Shown one piece after another: positions 13,901 to 23,636 of a stretch of DNA of 64,000 nucleotides (position 1 is its first letter; each line of letters opens with the position of its first letter). The DNA comes from Pelecanus crispus (taxonomy: Eukaryota > Chordata > Aves > Pelecaniformes > Pelecanidae), in the NCBI RefSeq assembly GCF_030463565.1, contig NC_134643.1, forward strand, positions 7,300,657 to 7,364,656. The letters are read 5' to 3'. The translations under genes were made by a program, and so were the position numbers. Below the pieces are notes generated by a model. It was not told the origin of the DNA. It worked only from the letters and a program-made list of their open reading frames with translations, and searched no databases.

Positions 13901-14419
13901 ACGTGGCTGACCATAAGCATACACAATAATCAAGATGGGCTGTGAGTGTATCTGTATGTCCCTAAAATACTTGGCATTTTAAAACCACATCTGAATTTTA
14001 AAATAACCTCTTAAAATCACATTTGTCTTTTTTTTTTTTCTTGGATGCATCATACAGACTACAGACTGACCCTGTGGAACTGATTAAAACACCCAAGGTT
14101 GCCTCCATGACCGTTTGCAGATGACGAGCTCCTAGTGAACAAATGCTGATCTTAGTAGTTCCCAACTATATGACCCCAAACCCTGCAGCACTGAATTTCG
14201 TCCCGTGCCGGTTGCTCTCGGCCTCAGTGATCCGGTTCTCTGTGCGCGACACAGCTGTCCTCTCTGTCGACGACACATCCCAGCTTAGGGTCACCAAAGT
14301 TTTCTCAGCACAGGCCTCAGCTCCGTCCCGTGCTCCGAGATGCAAATACTCAGTGGAATCTGAAGAAATTATAGCAGAGGCCAGCATTTTCTAGTGCCCC
14401 TCCGACATCCCCCGGATAC
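4921..14419. other. Intergenic DNA upstream of ECHDC3
   Basis: Nearly 9.5 kb with no gene I can support. Longest open frames are around 60-140 codons, low in complexity or lacking motif and splice support. It contains one probable MIR-type tail at 6235-6335 and scattered homopolymer runs. Around 9820-9950 the string TTAGATACTCTGAG, or nearly so, occurs twice about 100 bp apart, possibly part of an unnamed old repeat. Confidence 0.55.
6235..6335 (+). repeat. MIR-like (sauropsid CORE-SINE) 3' tail, probable
   Basis: The segment reads like the tail of the ancient MIR-type SINEs of reptiles and birds: 'tgagcttttttggagcaggg' followed by a 'gtgtctt' stretch, and ending near 'taggcacttgtgtaataaa'. 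It is strongly diverged and only the tail is recognisable. The family is assigned from memory of the consensus style, not from an alignment. Confidence 0.45.
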
Positions 14420-14539
14420 CCGTTAATGGCTGCCGCCCGCGCACCCGGCTCTTCCAGAGCAGGGGGTCCGGGAGGGCTCCCCGCATCTGCCGCCCAGGCC
14501 CTGGGGAGACGGGGGCCGAGCACTGAGCCGGGCCGGGCC

Positions 14540-14677
14540 GGCCTCCGGCGCCTGAACCGGGCCGGGACCGGGACAGCCTGCGGCGCCTGAAGCGGGCCGG
14601 GACGGCCTGCCGTGCCTGAACCGGGGCGGGACGGCCTGCGGCGCCTGAAGCGGGCCGGGACGGCCTGCGGCGCTTGG
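14540..14677 (+). repeat. 29 bp minisatellite in the ECHDC3 promoter
   Basis: About four and a half tandem copies of a 29 bp unit that begins GGCCTGCGGCGCCTGAA and ends GGGCCGGGAC. The first unit has a 6 bp internal duplication, the third differs at several positions, and the last is cut after GGCCTGCGGCG. It lies roughly 180-320 bp upstream of the start codon, inside the CpG island. The chance open frames read through it on both strands are explained by the repeat. Confidence 0.85.
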
Positions 14678-14765
14678 TTCTGTCCCCCGGGGCACCACCG
14701 CCTCGGCAGCCGGCACGGGCCCTGCTCCCCCGCCGCGCTCCCCGGCCCCACCGCGGCCGCCCGGC

Positions 14766-14797
14766 CCCCGCCCCGCCCCGCCCCGCCCCGCCCCGCC
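14766..14797. promoter_or_regulatory. ECHDC3: GC-box array (CCCCG repeated six times)
   Basis: Six uninterrupted copies of CCCCG followed by CC. Read on the - strand this is GGGGC repeated, giving overlapping GGGGCGGGG Sp1/KLF-type GC boxes. It ends about 60 bp before the ECHDC3 start codon, so it is either core promoter or 5' UTR depending on where transcription starts. Confidence 0.7.
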
Positions 14798-14857
14798 AGA
14801 GGCAGCGGCCCGGGCCTAGGGGTCGGTAGCGAGCCGCCCGCCGCCCCCCCCGCAGCC

Positions 14858-14988
14858 ATGGCCGTCGCAGGGCTGTGGCGGCTCCGGAGGCCGCTGGCCG
14901 CGGCCTTCAGCAGCGCCGCGGCGGCGGGAGGCGGGCGGGCGGCGCCGCCGGAGCAGCTGACGGTCCGGCGGCAGGCGGAGGGCGTCCG
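14858..14988 (+). CDS. ECHDC3: ECHDC3 coding exon 1
   Basis: Starts at ATG in the context GCAGCCATGG and encodes the presumed mitochondrial presequence ([17 protein letters not shown] and onward). It ends in the middle of an Arg codon (CG|A) at donor GTGAGG (14989). If this donor is skipped, the next in-frame codon is TGA at 14990-14992, so only this donor gives the full protein. The 5' end of the untranslated part is unknown. Confidence 0.9.
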
Positions 14989-17900
14989 GTGAGGCGGGGG
15001 GGGGGGCACCGCTGGGGGCCCGTCCGGTGAGGCGGGGGGGGGGGGGCACCGCTGGGGGCCCGTCCGGTGAGGCGGGGGGGGGGGGGCACCGCTGCGGGCC
15101 CGTCCGGTGAGGCGGGGGGGGGGGGGGGGCACCGCTGGGGGCCCGTCCGGTGAGGCGGGGGGGGGGGGGCACCGCTGCGGGCCCGTCCCTGAGGCTCCGA
15201 ACGCGTTTGTTGCTTTTTTTAATAGCGCTTAACGGCTTCCACAGAAACATTATCTTGAACAACCCGAGGAAGAGGAACGCCCTGTCCCTCTCCATGCTGC
15301 AGTCCCTCAGGGAGGACCTGCTGCACGACGTCAAAAGCAGAGAGCTCCGAGTTATTATCATTTCAGGTACTTCCGTCATGCAAGGCCGACGGAAGGGGGG
15401 TGGGGGGGAGAAAACCCGGCACAATACGGAGTTTAATCCGAAAGCTCTCGCAGAATTACGGCAGATGGCATGGGTGGCATGGAATGGACGTGCGTGTGGT
15501 TTCGGGAGCGTGCAGGGTCCCACGCGTGCCTGCCCGTCAGCGCCCGCTCTCGCGCTGCGCTGCAGCACCCATCCCGCTTCTGCTCTCACGTAGGTGATCC
15601 CTCGTGCTTGCACGCAGCATTAACACTGCCTCGAGTGGTGGTACGGTTCTGTTGGTACTGAACACGTCTGAGAAGAAACACTGTGGAAACACGTTTCCAA
15701 ACATCAGTATTTCAGTCAGGTTACGCAGTGTGTTGGCAGAGTCGATGAGCTTTTTCCTTTTGTAAAAACAATCAGTAGATGAAATAGTTGGCTTAAAAAC
15801 TGTATGTAAAGAATACTTTAAACAGAACAAAAGCCAGGTTCTAATGGTTATCAAACTAAAGAAATAACATTCCCCGGTGCAGGTTTTCATGCAGGAACAG
15901 GCAGGTGTAGCTCGTAGTAAACAGGGCTCACAAGGTTTCTTGAAATCGTGTGCTCTGTTCGCCTGCTCTAAGCCAGGATCAGCCTTGTTACCTTTGCCAC
16001 TCCTTTGTCAGTACTGTTTTTAAAACTCTCCGATGAAGGAGAGACCATAATATTGATACTGCAGTTACTCATAACCTGCAGATGTAAAACATTATCTCTC
16101 AGCCTGTTACAGTTTTCTTCCATTAAGTATTAACCTGTAGAGTTCTTAAAGATAACGAAACTTGAGCTGCTCTTAAGCCATCTTTTTTTCCACTGCTATT
16201 TTAAGATAATCTTCCCTTGCCCACCTTCCAAACATCTTTGGAGAAATAGGTTTATGAATTTAGGATGCTGCTCTTCCCTGTACATAGAGGAAAACACTGT
16301 GTGTTTGTGCACACGCACATGAGCGTGGAAGTAAGCTAACTTCACGGGTGAGTTTAAATGTATATATTCACAGTTTCAAACAGCAGTTATAAATTTGTGA
16401 AACACTTCAGGTTCTTCTTTGGAGTACAGTAGTCTGGGAGTTTGTGAGCATGATTTCATTTGCTTTTTTTGTTTCAGTTTAAAAAGAAATTGCATGTTCC
16501 TGTTGATTTCCAATTCCCTTGCTGAATGGAATGCAAAAGGAGAAATCTCAAGAAAATAAAAGACTTCTCAGGGAATGCTTTGAGTCTTTAACACAGACTT
16601 TGCACTGGATTCTTCTTCAGTGAGGCACAAACGCAGATGTGATTAATTTCCAGATATGTGTTGCTGATCTCATGAGCTGACTGATGCTAATTGTGTGCTT
16701 ATTTCTGGGTAGACTGTGCCACAATAATCTGATCCATAAGAAAGAAATGCATAGGTAAGGTTGTGTCTGCTTAGCTGTAGCTGGAAATGTCACATCCATA
16801 CACATATTGAAGAGGTTCTGAAAGATTCAAAAGCATCAAATCGGTTTATTCTTATGGCAGATATCTTCATGACAAAGGAAGACTGTTGTAAAGATAGCGT
16901 ACCTGTAAAGGGTGTTTTGATCTTAGCTGCCACCGGAGGCAAGCAAATCCAAAGCTTAAGTCCACAGAAACCTGGTCTTTTGCTGCCCAAACCCTGGACG
17001 TGCTTTTTGGGATCCTCTAGATGACAGTTTTAGCAGTGGAGGAAAAGATGCCGCAGCAACCCTTCTGGTTCTCCTCTAGCAGAACAACCTTTTTCCTTTT
17101 TTTTTTTTTTTATTGTGACCTTGAACGCCATGACACAAAAATCTTGTTGCTTATTTAGTAAAAGGTAATCGTTAACGCTGGGTTCAATCAGTAGCGAATA
17201 AATGTATCTGTTAGTCTGAGAGCAAAGCATCCATCCTTGCTCCAGCTGACTAGTTTACATTGTACCAAGGAGCTGTTTAGTACAGTATCCTTACAAGACA
17301 CTGGGCTCAGAGGTGTGACGTGCCTTATTTTTAACTGAGTTAACTTGCAACAGAAGTAAAACTAGGCCTTTAAAAATGTTTATGGATGTCGCTGTGGTTA
17401 AATGTTGCATTGTGGCAATTTAAAGTTGTTACAAAACCCTGAAGGCAGTATGTCCAAACTTTGTGTAAAACTCCCTCCCCAAGCTCATTTTTGACCACTG
17501 ACATCTCGGTGACACACCTTTAACTGGGGCATTGATATGCCGCTACCTCTGCTTTCTTGATTAATTCAGACTGACTTTTCCTGGAATTCTTTGCAGCTGA
17601 AGGACCTGTATTTTGTTCTGGCCATGATTTAAAGGAACTGTCAAGTGAAGATGATGTGAAGCATCATTCCCAAGTATTTGAATTATGTGCGGAGGTAAGC
17701 AGTTCTTCTTAAGTGCCATCCCTTTTGCCTGGTATTCAGAGCAAGCAACGATATTGTTTTAAGGAGGGACAGCGTTACTCATCTGCTACCTAAAGCACAG
17801 ACTGTTGCTCCAGATTCCTTGCTTTTTGCTGTTCTGCCATTTTAGTACCTGATCCTTGTAAAATTATGTTTTCCCTGGATTTCTCTACATGCAAATAAAA

Positions 17901-20900
17901 GGGCTAGGATGCCAATGTGCATGTCACCTACACTGGATACAGTCATGGCGTGTTCCTCGCAGCTGAGTATTTGGGCAATGTCTTTCCTAGAAACCTAGGG
18001 ATAACCACCTTCAAGTCACTTGTGATCAAAAGTTCTTTCCCAGCATCTAGCTAATAACTCAAGACGAGCTTAAACATCAAGTAGACAATGTGAAAGTGAG
18101 ATCTGAACACACCTCTGACTTGGTGGTTGCCCAGTCAGCAAACCATACAAGTTCTTGTTACAAAGGCACAGACCCAGAGGTTGGGAAGTTAAAATGAATC
18201 CTGGCGCCTTTGGAGAGAATGGCAAAAACCCCTTTGATTGTAACGGCACTAGAGTTTGACCCCTAATCCTGCTCAGTGTGACCACAGAAAGTAATTTGAA
18301 ACCTTTTGTTCTAGTTCCTCCAGTAATAATGATCTCTGTACACATTGTCAAGCCCATATTTAACAAACGCTGTAAAAGCCATGTGTGAAAGTTACCGCTG
18401 AAGGGCCTTCAGTGTAATGTGAAGCAATCATCCTGGCAGCTTTGCCTGGATTTCATCTTGGTATGCTGATGACAGAGGTAAGCACCAATAGGGCTGAATG
18501 ACAGTCCCTTCATCAGGAAGGAGCCAAGGTCCAATAGTTTAGCAGCCAGTAGTTTAATATTACTTTTGCAGTTGCAGGGCAGAATACCAGTGTGTTGTCA
18601 GTGGAAAACTGAACCATGCAGTCTCCAGGTCACAGAATAGGAAAGATCAGGCAGAAAAAAATGCGAAACTTATTCCATATAGCATGAAATCAAGAGTTGG
18701 TAAATTTCTCACTTTAAGGACCAGAAGAATTTCTGTATTTATTTCTAGCATTGTGGCTATATTCAGGATTAATAACATAGCAAGCTTAACTTTGATTAGT
18801 AAAGAGAAGTAGCAAAAAAAATAGCAGAATGTCAGCATTTAGAGTTAAAAACAAGCCTAGCTTTCTTTGTGAGAATGGTGCCCTATTGTACAGTAAGTTT
18901 AGTAAGGGAGCATTATTACAAATAAAAAATGGTGTACCAACTTCAGATTAATATTCCTGAGACCATGAAATTCAGAGATAGGGAGATACTCAGAACGCAG
19001 CTGGACACAGTCCTGGGCAACCTGCTCTACCCGAGCCCGCTTGAGTAGTGGGGTTGGACTCGATGATCCCAAGGGGTCACTGCCAACCTAAATGCTTCTG
19101 TGAAATTGCCAAAGCAAGTTCAGGAAGAAATTAAATATAACAGATGAAATGACCCTTGAAGTGATCCCTTTGCTGCCGCTTTAAACTCTCTACCTGAGTA
19201 TTCTAAAGGGATTTAAGTTCCTTATAAATCAGAACTCGCTATTATCCCCATGGAGGAAGAAGGTCTTACTGTTAAATAATAACAGCACTTTACAGGCAAA
19301 CAGAAATGGAGAAATTAATTTAGGCTTTATTTAGGATCTTAACTAATATCTAAATTTTAGTTGTTTGGTAGAATAATTGACTTTTGCTTTTTTTGGTCAG
19401 TAGAGAGGGAGAGGTACTTTTGAGGGCTTCCAAAACAGGATCGTGTCTTCCTAAATTTCAGTATTTAAGTTAAGCAGAATGGATCCTACCCTAAATGACG
19501 TGCCTACAGCGTTGTGGACTAGGGGGGCCAGAGCATTGGACTGGCTTTCAGGAACCTAGGCTTCTACCTCTGCCTATGACTACTCATCTTAAGCAGATCA
19601 TCTCAGCTGCTACACCTCTGTTTCCCCACGCATTTAACAGTGTTAGCAACACTATATCATGCAGTATCCGAGAACTAAGTACTCGCCACATACAGGTTTG
19701 AGACAGCTGAGAATATCACTTCTCCAGAGGCTTTTCAAATGCAAAACCAGAAGTACCAGGGTTTTTTTCTGGAGAAGCAGTTGACTTTGAATTTTTGTAA
19801 CCACAAGAGTACTCTGTAGTTGTTTGTCTGCACACATGCACTTACTGTTACTCTTTTGTTGTCTGCTTTTCAAGATCCACTGAAAAATTGTTTTTAAACA
19901 AAGATAGAAGAACAGAGGCAGACTGATCAAATTCAAAACTGAATGTAGGTAATTTCACCTAAGCAACATAAAATTTGCTAGACTTCGTCTACCAGAGAAA
20001 TTGAAGTAGCAAATGAAAATTTGTTATCTTGCTGCACTGTGCTAATATGAGATTTTTCTTTTTTTAATCCAGATAATGACTGTAGTCATTTAACTAGCAT
20101 TCTCTGTCCTCAGGCATTAAAATTAAGTGAGTTTGTTGATTCCCACTGTATGGAAGGAGAACCTGAGTTAGAAAAATCAAGACAAATTCATCTTTCTTAA
20201 CTTCAGCTATCTGAAGTTGGGTGTCCAACCTTCAAGAATTATCAGAGAGAGAGAGAGAGACAGAGAATGAGAGTATGAGTGCGTTTTCACATCTTATGTC
20301 TAATGCAAGCAGGGAAAATTGTTTCCTGGCAGGTAAGTCTTTCCCTGGAATGCAGAGTAAGCCTAGAAAGACATCCAATGACTCTTTGGGGGAGATCAAC
20401 CCAGGCTCGAGATCATGTGGAAACCAGCAATAGGCTGGTTTAATTTCTTGGGACAGAAACTTTTATTAAGTCAGTTTTCCCTTATGGGGCAAATGAAGGT
20501 GGGGTGGTGTGTCTCGGATACACATCTTCCCACAGCCAGGAACCCAGGCTCCATGCAGATCTGATAACAAGTGTTTCTGCTTTTCATTCTTGTGGTTTCC
20601 ATTTCCACTGGAGGTAGCAGGTCCAACTCGTGCTACATAAACACAGCTGAGCAGCTACTGGAACAGCAGTGGTCTTCTGCATTGAAACAGGTTTTGCAGA
20701 GAGCTTAGTTTTAACTAAACTCCAATTAGCAAAGCTGAAAAATGCACACATCAGGTGTGTGAAGCAATTGCAAGTTTTAGAACAGCCACTGCTTAAACTT
20801 CAGGGACTAACTGACCGCTTTCTTTTGTGCATGCAGGTTATGACTTTAATCCAGAAACTTCCAGTACCAGTGATTGCCAAAGTAAATGGCTTGGCTACCG

Positions 20901-22912
20901 CAGCAGGCTGTCAGCTTGTGGCAAGCTGTGACATTGCAGTGGCGAGTGAGAAATCTCAATTTGCTACTCCTGGAGTAAACATCGGGCTGTTTTGCTCCAC
21001 ACCAGCTGTGGCCTTGGGCAGATCTCTTCCAAGAAAGGTAGGCTTCTTTCCCAGATACTCTTTGTAATTTTGCAAGAAAGTGGTTCCCATGTTAGGAGTT
21101 TTAGTTCCATTGCCTAAACTTTCTTTTCCTGCAGTACAACATTCAAAATACTTCATTGCAAAAGACATCTTCATAACTCTGTGGACTGGGAAAAATAATA
21201 AAGGGATGAACTCTGTTTAGGGAAAGCAGCTTCCTACTGATGTGGTTCCAACCAGCACGAACTCATACCAGCAGCACACCAGCCCAGCGATCCCTTTCCT
21301 TTCCAGCAGACAGCTCTGTGCTTTAGACAATGATGTTGTCCCCTGATGAGGAAACCCCTGCAAGCTCAGGATATCAGTCCCACTGAGGTATCAATTCTTG
21401 CCAGGCAGTGACATTTCACTGCCAGCGTGATCTGCCTGGGTGTAGATCAAGATGCTTTAAATAGCATCTAAACCCCTCCTATACTTTCTTCCTGCTTTAT
21501 TTCCTACTGATTGTGACTACGCGTCTCTCGCTGCATAAACAATAGTAAGATCTGTAAAGCTTCCATAACTGGGAAAAGAAATTTTAAGTTCTGATCCAGT
21601 TGGATTCATGTGGACAGACTCTCCAAGCCCAGCAGGGCTCTGCTGAGGTGCAAGGACTTACCTGCACAAGTCCAATTGCTGGATAAGAGCTTCAGCTTTA
21701 CATTTCCCACCTGTAAGGCCGTCCTGTTCAAACATAGCCCGTCTGTGGGGTTTTTTGTGAGTATGCTATAGTGTACAGTTATAACTGTTTCTCAATTAGT
21801 ATTTCTGGGGTTTATGATTACCTTTTTAAAATGTGTGAGATATACGTTTCTCTGTGCCACTTTTCAGAGTAGCAAGAACATTCCCTACAGTTCTCAGGAT
21901 TACTGATTTTACCTTTTATCAAATGAAATGTCGCCATAGTTTGTAGCTACTGGAGCAAAGATACTAATGAGGATAATCAGCTCTTATGATTGATGGCGTT
22001 GGTCAATTACATCAGGAGTCATGGAAAAAAATTCTCATTGATATATAACATCGAATAGTCACTGAGTATTTGTGGGATTTTTTAATTTGAAACCTCAAGT
22101 ACAAGATGCTGGAAGCAGCAGGAGACTGAAATAGATAAGACATATTTAAAAACACCCTGACCAAACTTAAACTAAGGCAGGTATTTTCAAAAACTACACA
22201 TTGACATAGTAAGTATTTATTTATCATTATATGCCCAGCTTAAAATACTGAGTTCAGTCATTTGACATTGTGGACCATCCACATGTCTGTTAATTCCTAC
22301 TGCAATCACTAGAGATTCTGGGCTTTTGGAAAGAAACCCAGAGGTGTCAGCCTAGGACAGCTGCAGTCAGTGGGCAGGTTTGAAATAAGGCCAGTTTTAG
22401 ACCCAGTCTTTTCTCTTTGCTGAAACCTCTTAACGCTTCCTTGGCAGTTTAAGAGGCCAAAAGATTTAGATCTTACGCTTGTCAAAAGAGTAACTTGTAC
22501 TTGGAGGAAGCTGAAATTCCCAAAACAAACCAAAGCCATAATGCAGTTGAATTGACTTAATACGATATTTTCTCTTGTTCAGGTGGCATTAGAGATGCTC
22601 TTCACGGGTGAACCCCTTTCTGCCCAAGAAGCATTAATACACGGGCTTGTCAGCAAGGTGGTACCAGAAGACAAGCTGGAAGAAGAGACCATGAAAATCT
22701 CTCACAAGATATGCGAAAGCAGCAAATCCATCCTGGCGCTGGGGAAAGCCACCTTCTACAGACAGATGACACAGGACCTTGATACTGCTTACAGAATGAC
22801 TACTCAGGTCATGGTAGACAATTTGACTTTGAGAGATGGGCAGGAAGGTATTGAAGCCTTTATTCAGAAACGTAAGCCTGTCTGGTCACACTCTCAGGAT
22901 GAGAAGAAATGA
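14858..22912 (+). CDS. ECHDC3: Enoyl-CoA hydratase domain-containing protein 3, complete, 5 exons
   Basis: Coding exons are 14858-14988, 15245-15366, 17597-17694, 20837-21037 and 22583-22912. Together they give 882 nt, or 293 residues plus TGA, against about 303 in human. All introns are GT-AG and all junctions keep frame. Residues 1-44 are rich in Ala and Arg, with no acidic residue until residue 32, as expected of a mitochondrial targeting peptide. The crotonase domain follows: [19 protein letters not shown] (about 90-99, first oxyanion-hole loop), [20 protein letters not shown] (134-153), [11 protein letters not shown] (159-169) and [19 protein letters not shown]143 and G163 sit where ECHS1 has its two catalytic glutamates, as also in mammalian ECHDC3, so classical hydratase activity is doubtful. 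The family is linked to mitochondrial lipid metabolism and insulin sensitivity, with no settled reaction. The start is the first ATG of the CpG-island exon, with A at -4 and C at -3 (GCAGCCATGG). Confidence 0.95.
14984..15190 (+). repeat. Tandem array duplicating the exon 1 splice donor
   Basis: Units of 38, 40, 40 and 43 bp, and a last one with a decayed end. Each has the form CGTCCGGTGAGGC, then a G run (11, 13, 13, 16, 13), then CACCGCTG and GGGGCCC or CGGGCCC. The GTGAGG donor is present at 14989, 15027, 15067, 15107 and 15150. At about 15188 it has decayed to CCTGAGG. The array starts with the last five coding bases of exon 1 and fills most of intron 1 (256 bp). Confidence 0.9.
15245..15366 (+). 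CDS. ECHDC3: ECHDC3 coding exon 2
   Basis: The acceptor is CTTCCACAG ending at 15244. It joins CG to A to give Arg, then [19 protein letters not shown]. This matches the human order GIR-NIVLSNPKKRN. An upstream AG at 15224-15225 follows a better T tract, but using it would give the frame CGC GCT TAA, a stop, so the downstream AG must be used for protein. The exon ends after one base of an Ala codon at donor GTACTT. Confidence 0.93.
15367..17596 (+). other. ECHDC3: ECHDC3 intron 2
   Basis: 2.2 kb. The first 200 bp are still CpG-rich, the rest AT-rich. It holds a T run at about 17098-17112 and no recognisable transposon or RNA gene. Short open frames on both strands have no support. Confidence 0.8.
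17597..17694 (+). CDS. ECHDC3: ECHDC3 coding exon 3
   Basis: The acceptor is TTCTTTGCAG and the donor GTAAGC (17695). Encodes residues 85-117, including the crotonase oxyanion-hole loop [10 protein letters not shown] and a charged helix ([18 protein letters not shown]). The exon ends on a codon boundary. Confidence 0.95.
18962..19106 (+). repeat. CR1 LINE 3' fragment in ECHDC3 intron 3
   Basis: A short diverged CR1 tail. It contains 'gctggacacagtcctgggca', 'acctgctctacccgagcccg', and the CR1 3' UTR core 'gggttggactcgatgatccc' and 'tgccaacctaaatgcttctg'. The ATTCTATGAT terminus has decayed to 'gcttctgtgaaatt'. Confidence 0.85.
19505..19650 (+). repeat. MIR-like SINE in ECHDC3 intron 3
   Basis: The order of MIR landmarks is preserved though diverged: 'agagcattggactggctttc', 'ggaacctaggcttctacctc', a region corresponding to the CORE segment, then 'cacctctgtttccccacg'. 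The GTGACCTTGGGCAAG block itself is badly decayed. Assignment from memory of the MIR consensus. Confidence 0.6.
20837..21037 (+). CDS. ECHDC3: ECHDC3 coding exon 4
   Basis: 67 whole codons between acceptor GTGCATGCAG and donor GTAGGC (21038). Carries the core of the crotonase fold, [18 protein letters not shown] through [20 protein letters not shown]. It holds the two positions (Gln143, Gly163) that replace the catalytic Glu pair of true hydratases. Confidence 0.96.
21038..22582 (+). other. ECHDC3: ECHDC3 intron 4
   Basis: 1.5 kb of AT-rich intron with no transposon or RNA gene that I can recognise. The branch/pyrimidine region before exon 5 is 'atattttctcttgttcag'. Confidence 0.75.
22583..22912 (+). 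CDS. ECHDC3: ECHDC3 terminal coding exon
   Basis: The acceptor is TCTTGTTCAG. 109 codons and TGA at 22910-22912. Encodes [20 protein letters not shown] and the C-terminal helical trimerisation region ending [14 protein letters not shown], close to the human ending KRKPVWSH plus a few residues. The 3' UTR continues without interruption to the poly(A) signals near 23.03-23.06 kb. Confidence 0.96.
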   Translation: MALEMLFTGEPLSAQEALIHGLVSKVVPEDKLEEETMKISHKICESSKSILALGKATFYRQMTQDLDTAYRMTTQVMVDNLTLRDGQEGIEAFIQKRKPVWSHSQDEKK

Positions 22913-23031
22913 ATCTTGTTTCTAAGCTCACCTTAGCTGTGCTTTATGATTCTTCACACAATTGCCTGCAGGAACTACATTTTTATTCTTACTGAAAGTT
23001 AAATTTCTCTTCTTATATATGCCAAAGACAC

Positions 23032-23059
23032 AATAAATTTATTCTAAGTATGTAATAAA
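23032..23059 (+). terminator. ECHDC3: ECHDC3 poly(A) signals
   Basis: Two AATAAA hexamers, at 23032-23037 and 23054-23059, lie about 120-145 bp after the stop codon in an AT-rich stretch. Cleavage is expected some 10-30 bp after one of them, giving a short 3' UTR of about 150-180 nt. Confidence 0.75.
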
Positions 23060-23636
23060 TGTTAAGGAAAATCAAACCAAATTACTTTTTTCAGCAATGA
23101 ATTTAATCTGTGATTTTCAAAGGAACTCTGTGCTGCAAAAATCAGTTTAATATGTTCCAGGTTACCTAGGGAATTACAGGGACTAGGAGAGAGCTCAGAT
23201 CACCCTGTTCTGTACCTGTCCCCATAGGTCTGGATGGGAATTTCCATTTATTGTTATTAATAGAGAATTAAAGGGCTTGGACACATTCCAGAGATGATGG
23301 TAGTACGCATCATAATGGATTCCAATACTGTTTATACATTACAGACAAAAGCCTGTAACAGTAGTCCATTGCTCCTTATGAATATATCTGCTTATGAACT
23401 GTATGTATTACTGGTTTGTCTCCCTCAGCAAATCCTGTTTTTCTACCATCAGTTCAAGCACTTGTCCCAGCTCTAGAGAATTTTGCTGTTGACTCCTGGG
23501 AGGCTGAGCATGGCTGGGGGTGTTAGCTTTGCAAAGGGCACACTGCGAAAGCTCCTGCCTGTGGGCTTCAGCAGAGATTCTCATCTGGCAGTGTTTTGAC
23601 CCAGCTGTAATTTTCAGGCTGTATGTCTTTGGTTTA

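Larger units (their letters stand above)
14420..15200. promoter_or_regulatory. ECHDC3: CpG island promoter of ECHDC3
   Basis: Base composition changes abruptly from AT-rich intergenic DNA to very GC-rich, CpG-dense sequence starting near 14400. It runs over the start codon at 14858 and into intron 1. It contains a GC-box array, a minisatellite upstream of the start, and a G-run array in intron 1. No TATA box is evident, so dispersed, Sp1-type initiation is expected. The exact transcription start cannot be read from sequence. Confidence 0.85.
17695..20836 (+). other. ECHDC3: ECHDC3 intron 3
   Basis: 3.1 kb, containing a CR1 fragment, a MIR-like SINE and a short GA repeat (about 20244-20260). 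Nothing else structured was seen. Confidence 0.8.

Noticed and set aside
15150-15593. 147-codon + strand frame over ECHDC3 exon 2
   Set aside because: Only 15245-15366 is coding. The rest is intron 1 repeat upstream and intron 2 downstream, shown by the acceptor, the donor and the join to exon 3.
14350-15613. 260-265 codon open frames on the - strand over the ECHDC3 promoter
   Set aside because: They read PPPP-rich translations of the G-run array and minisatellite antisense to a well-supported exon. No splice or motif support.
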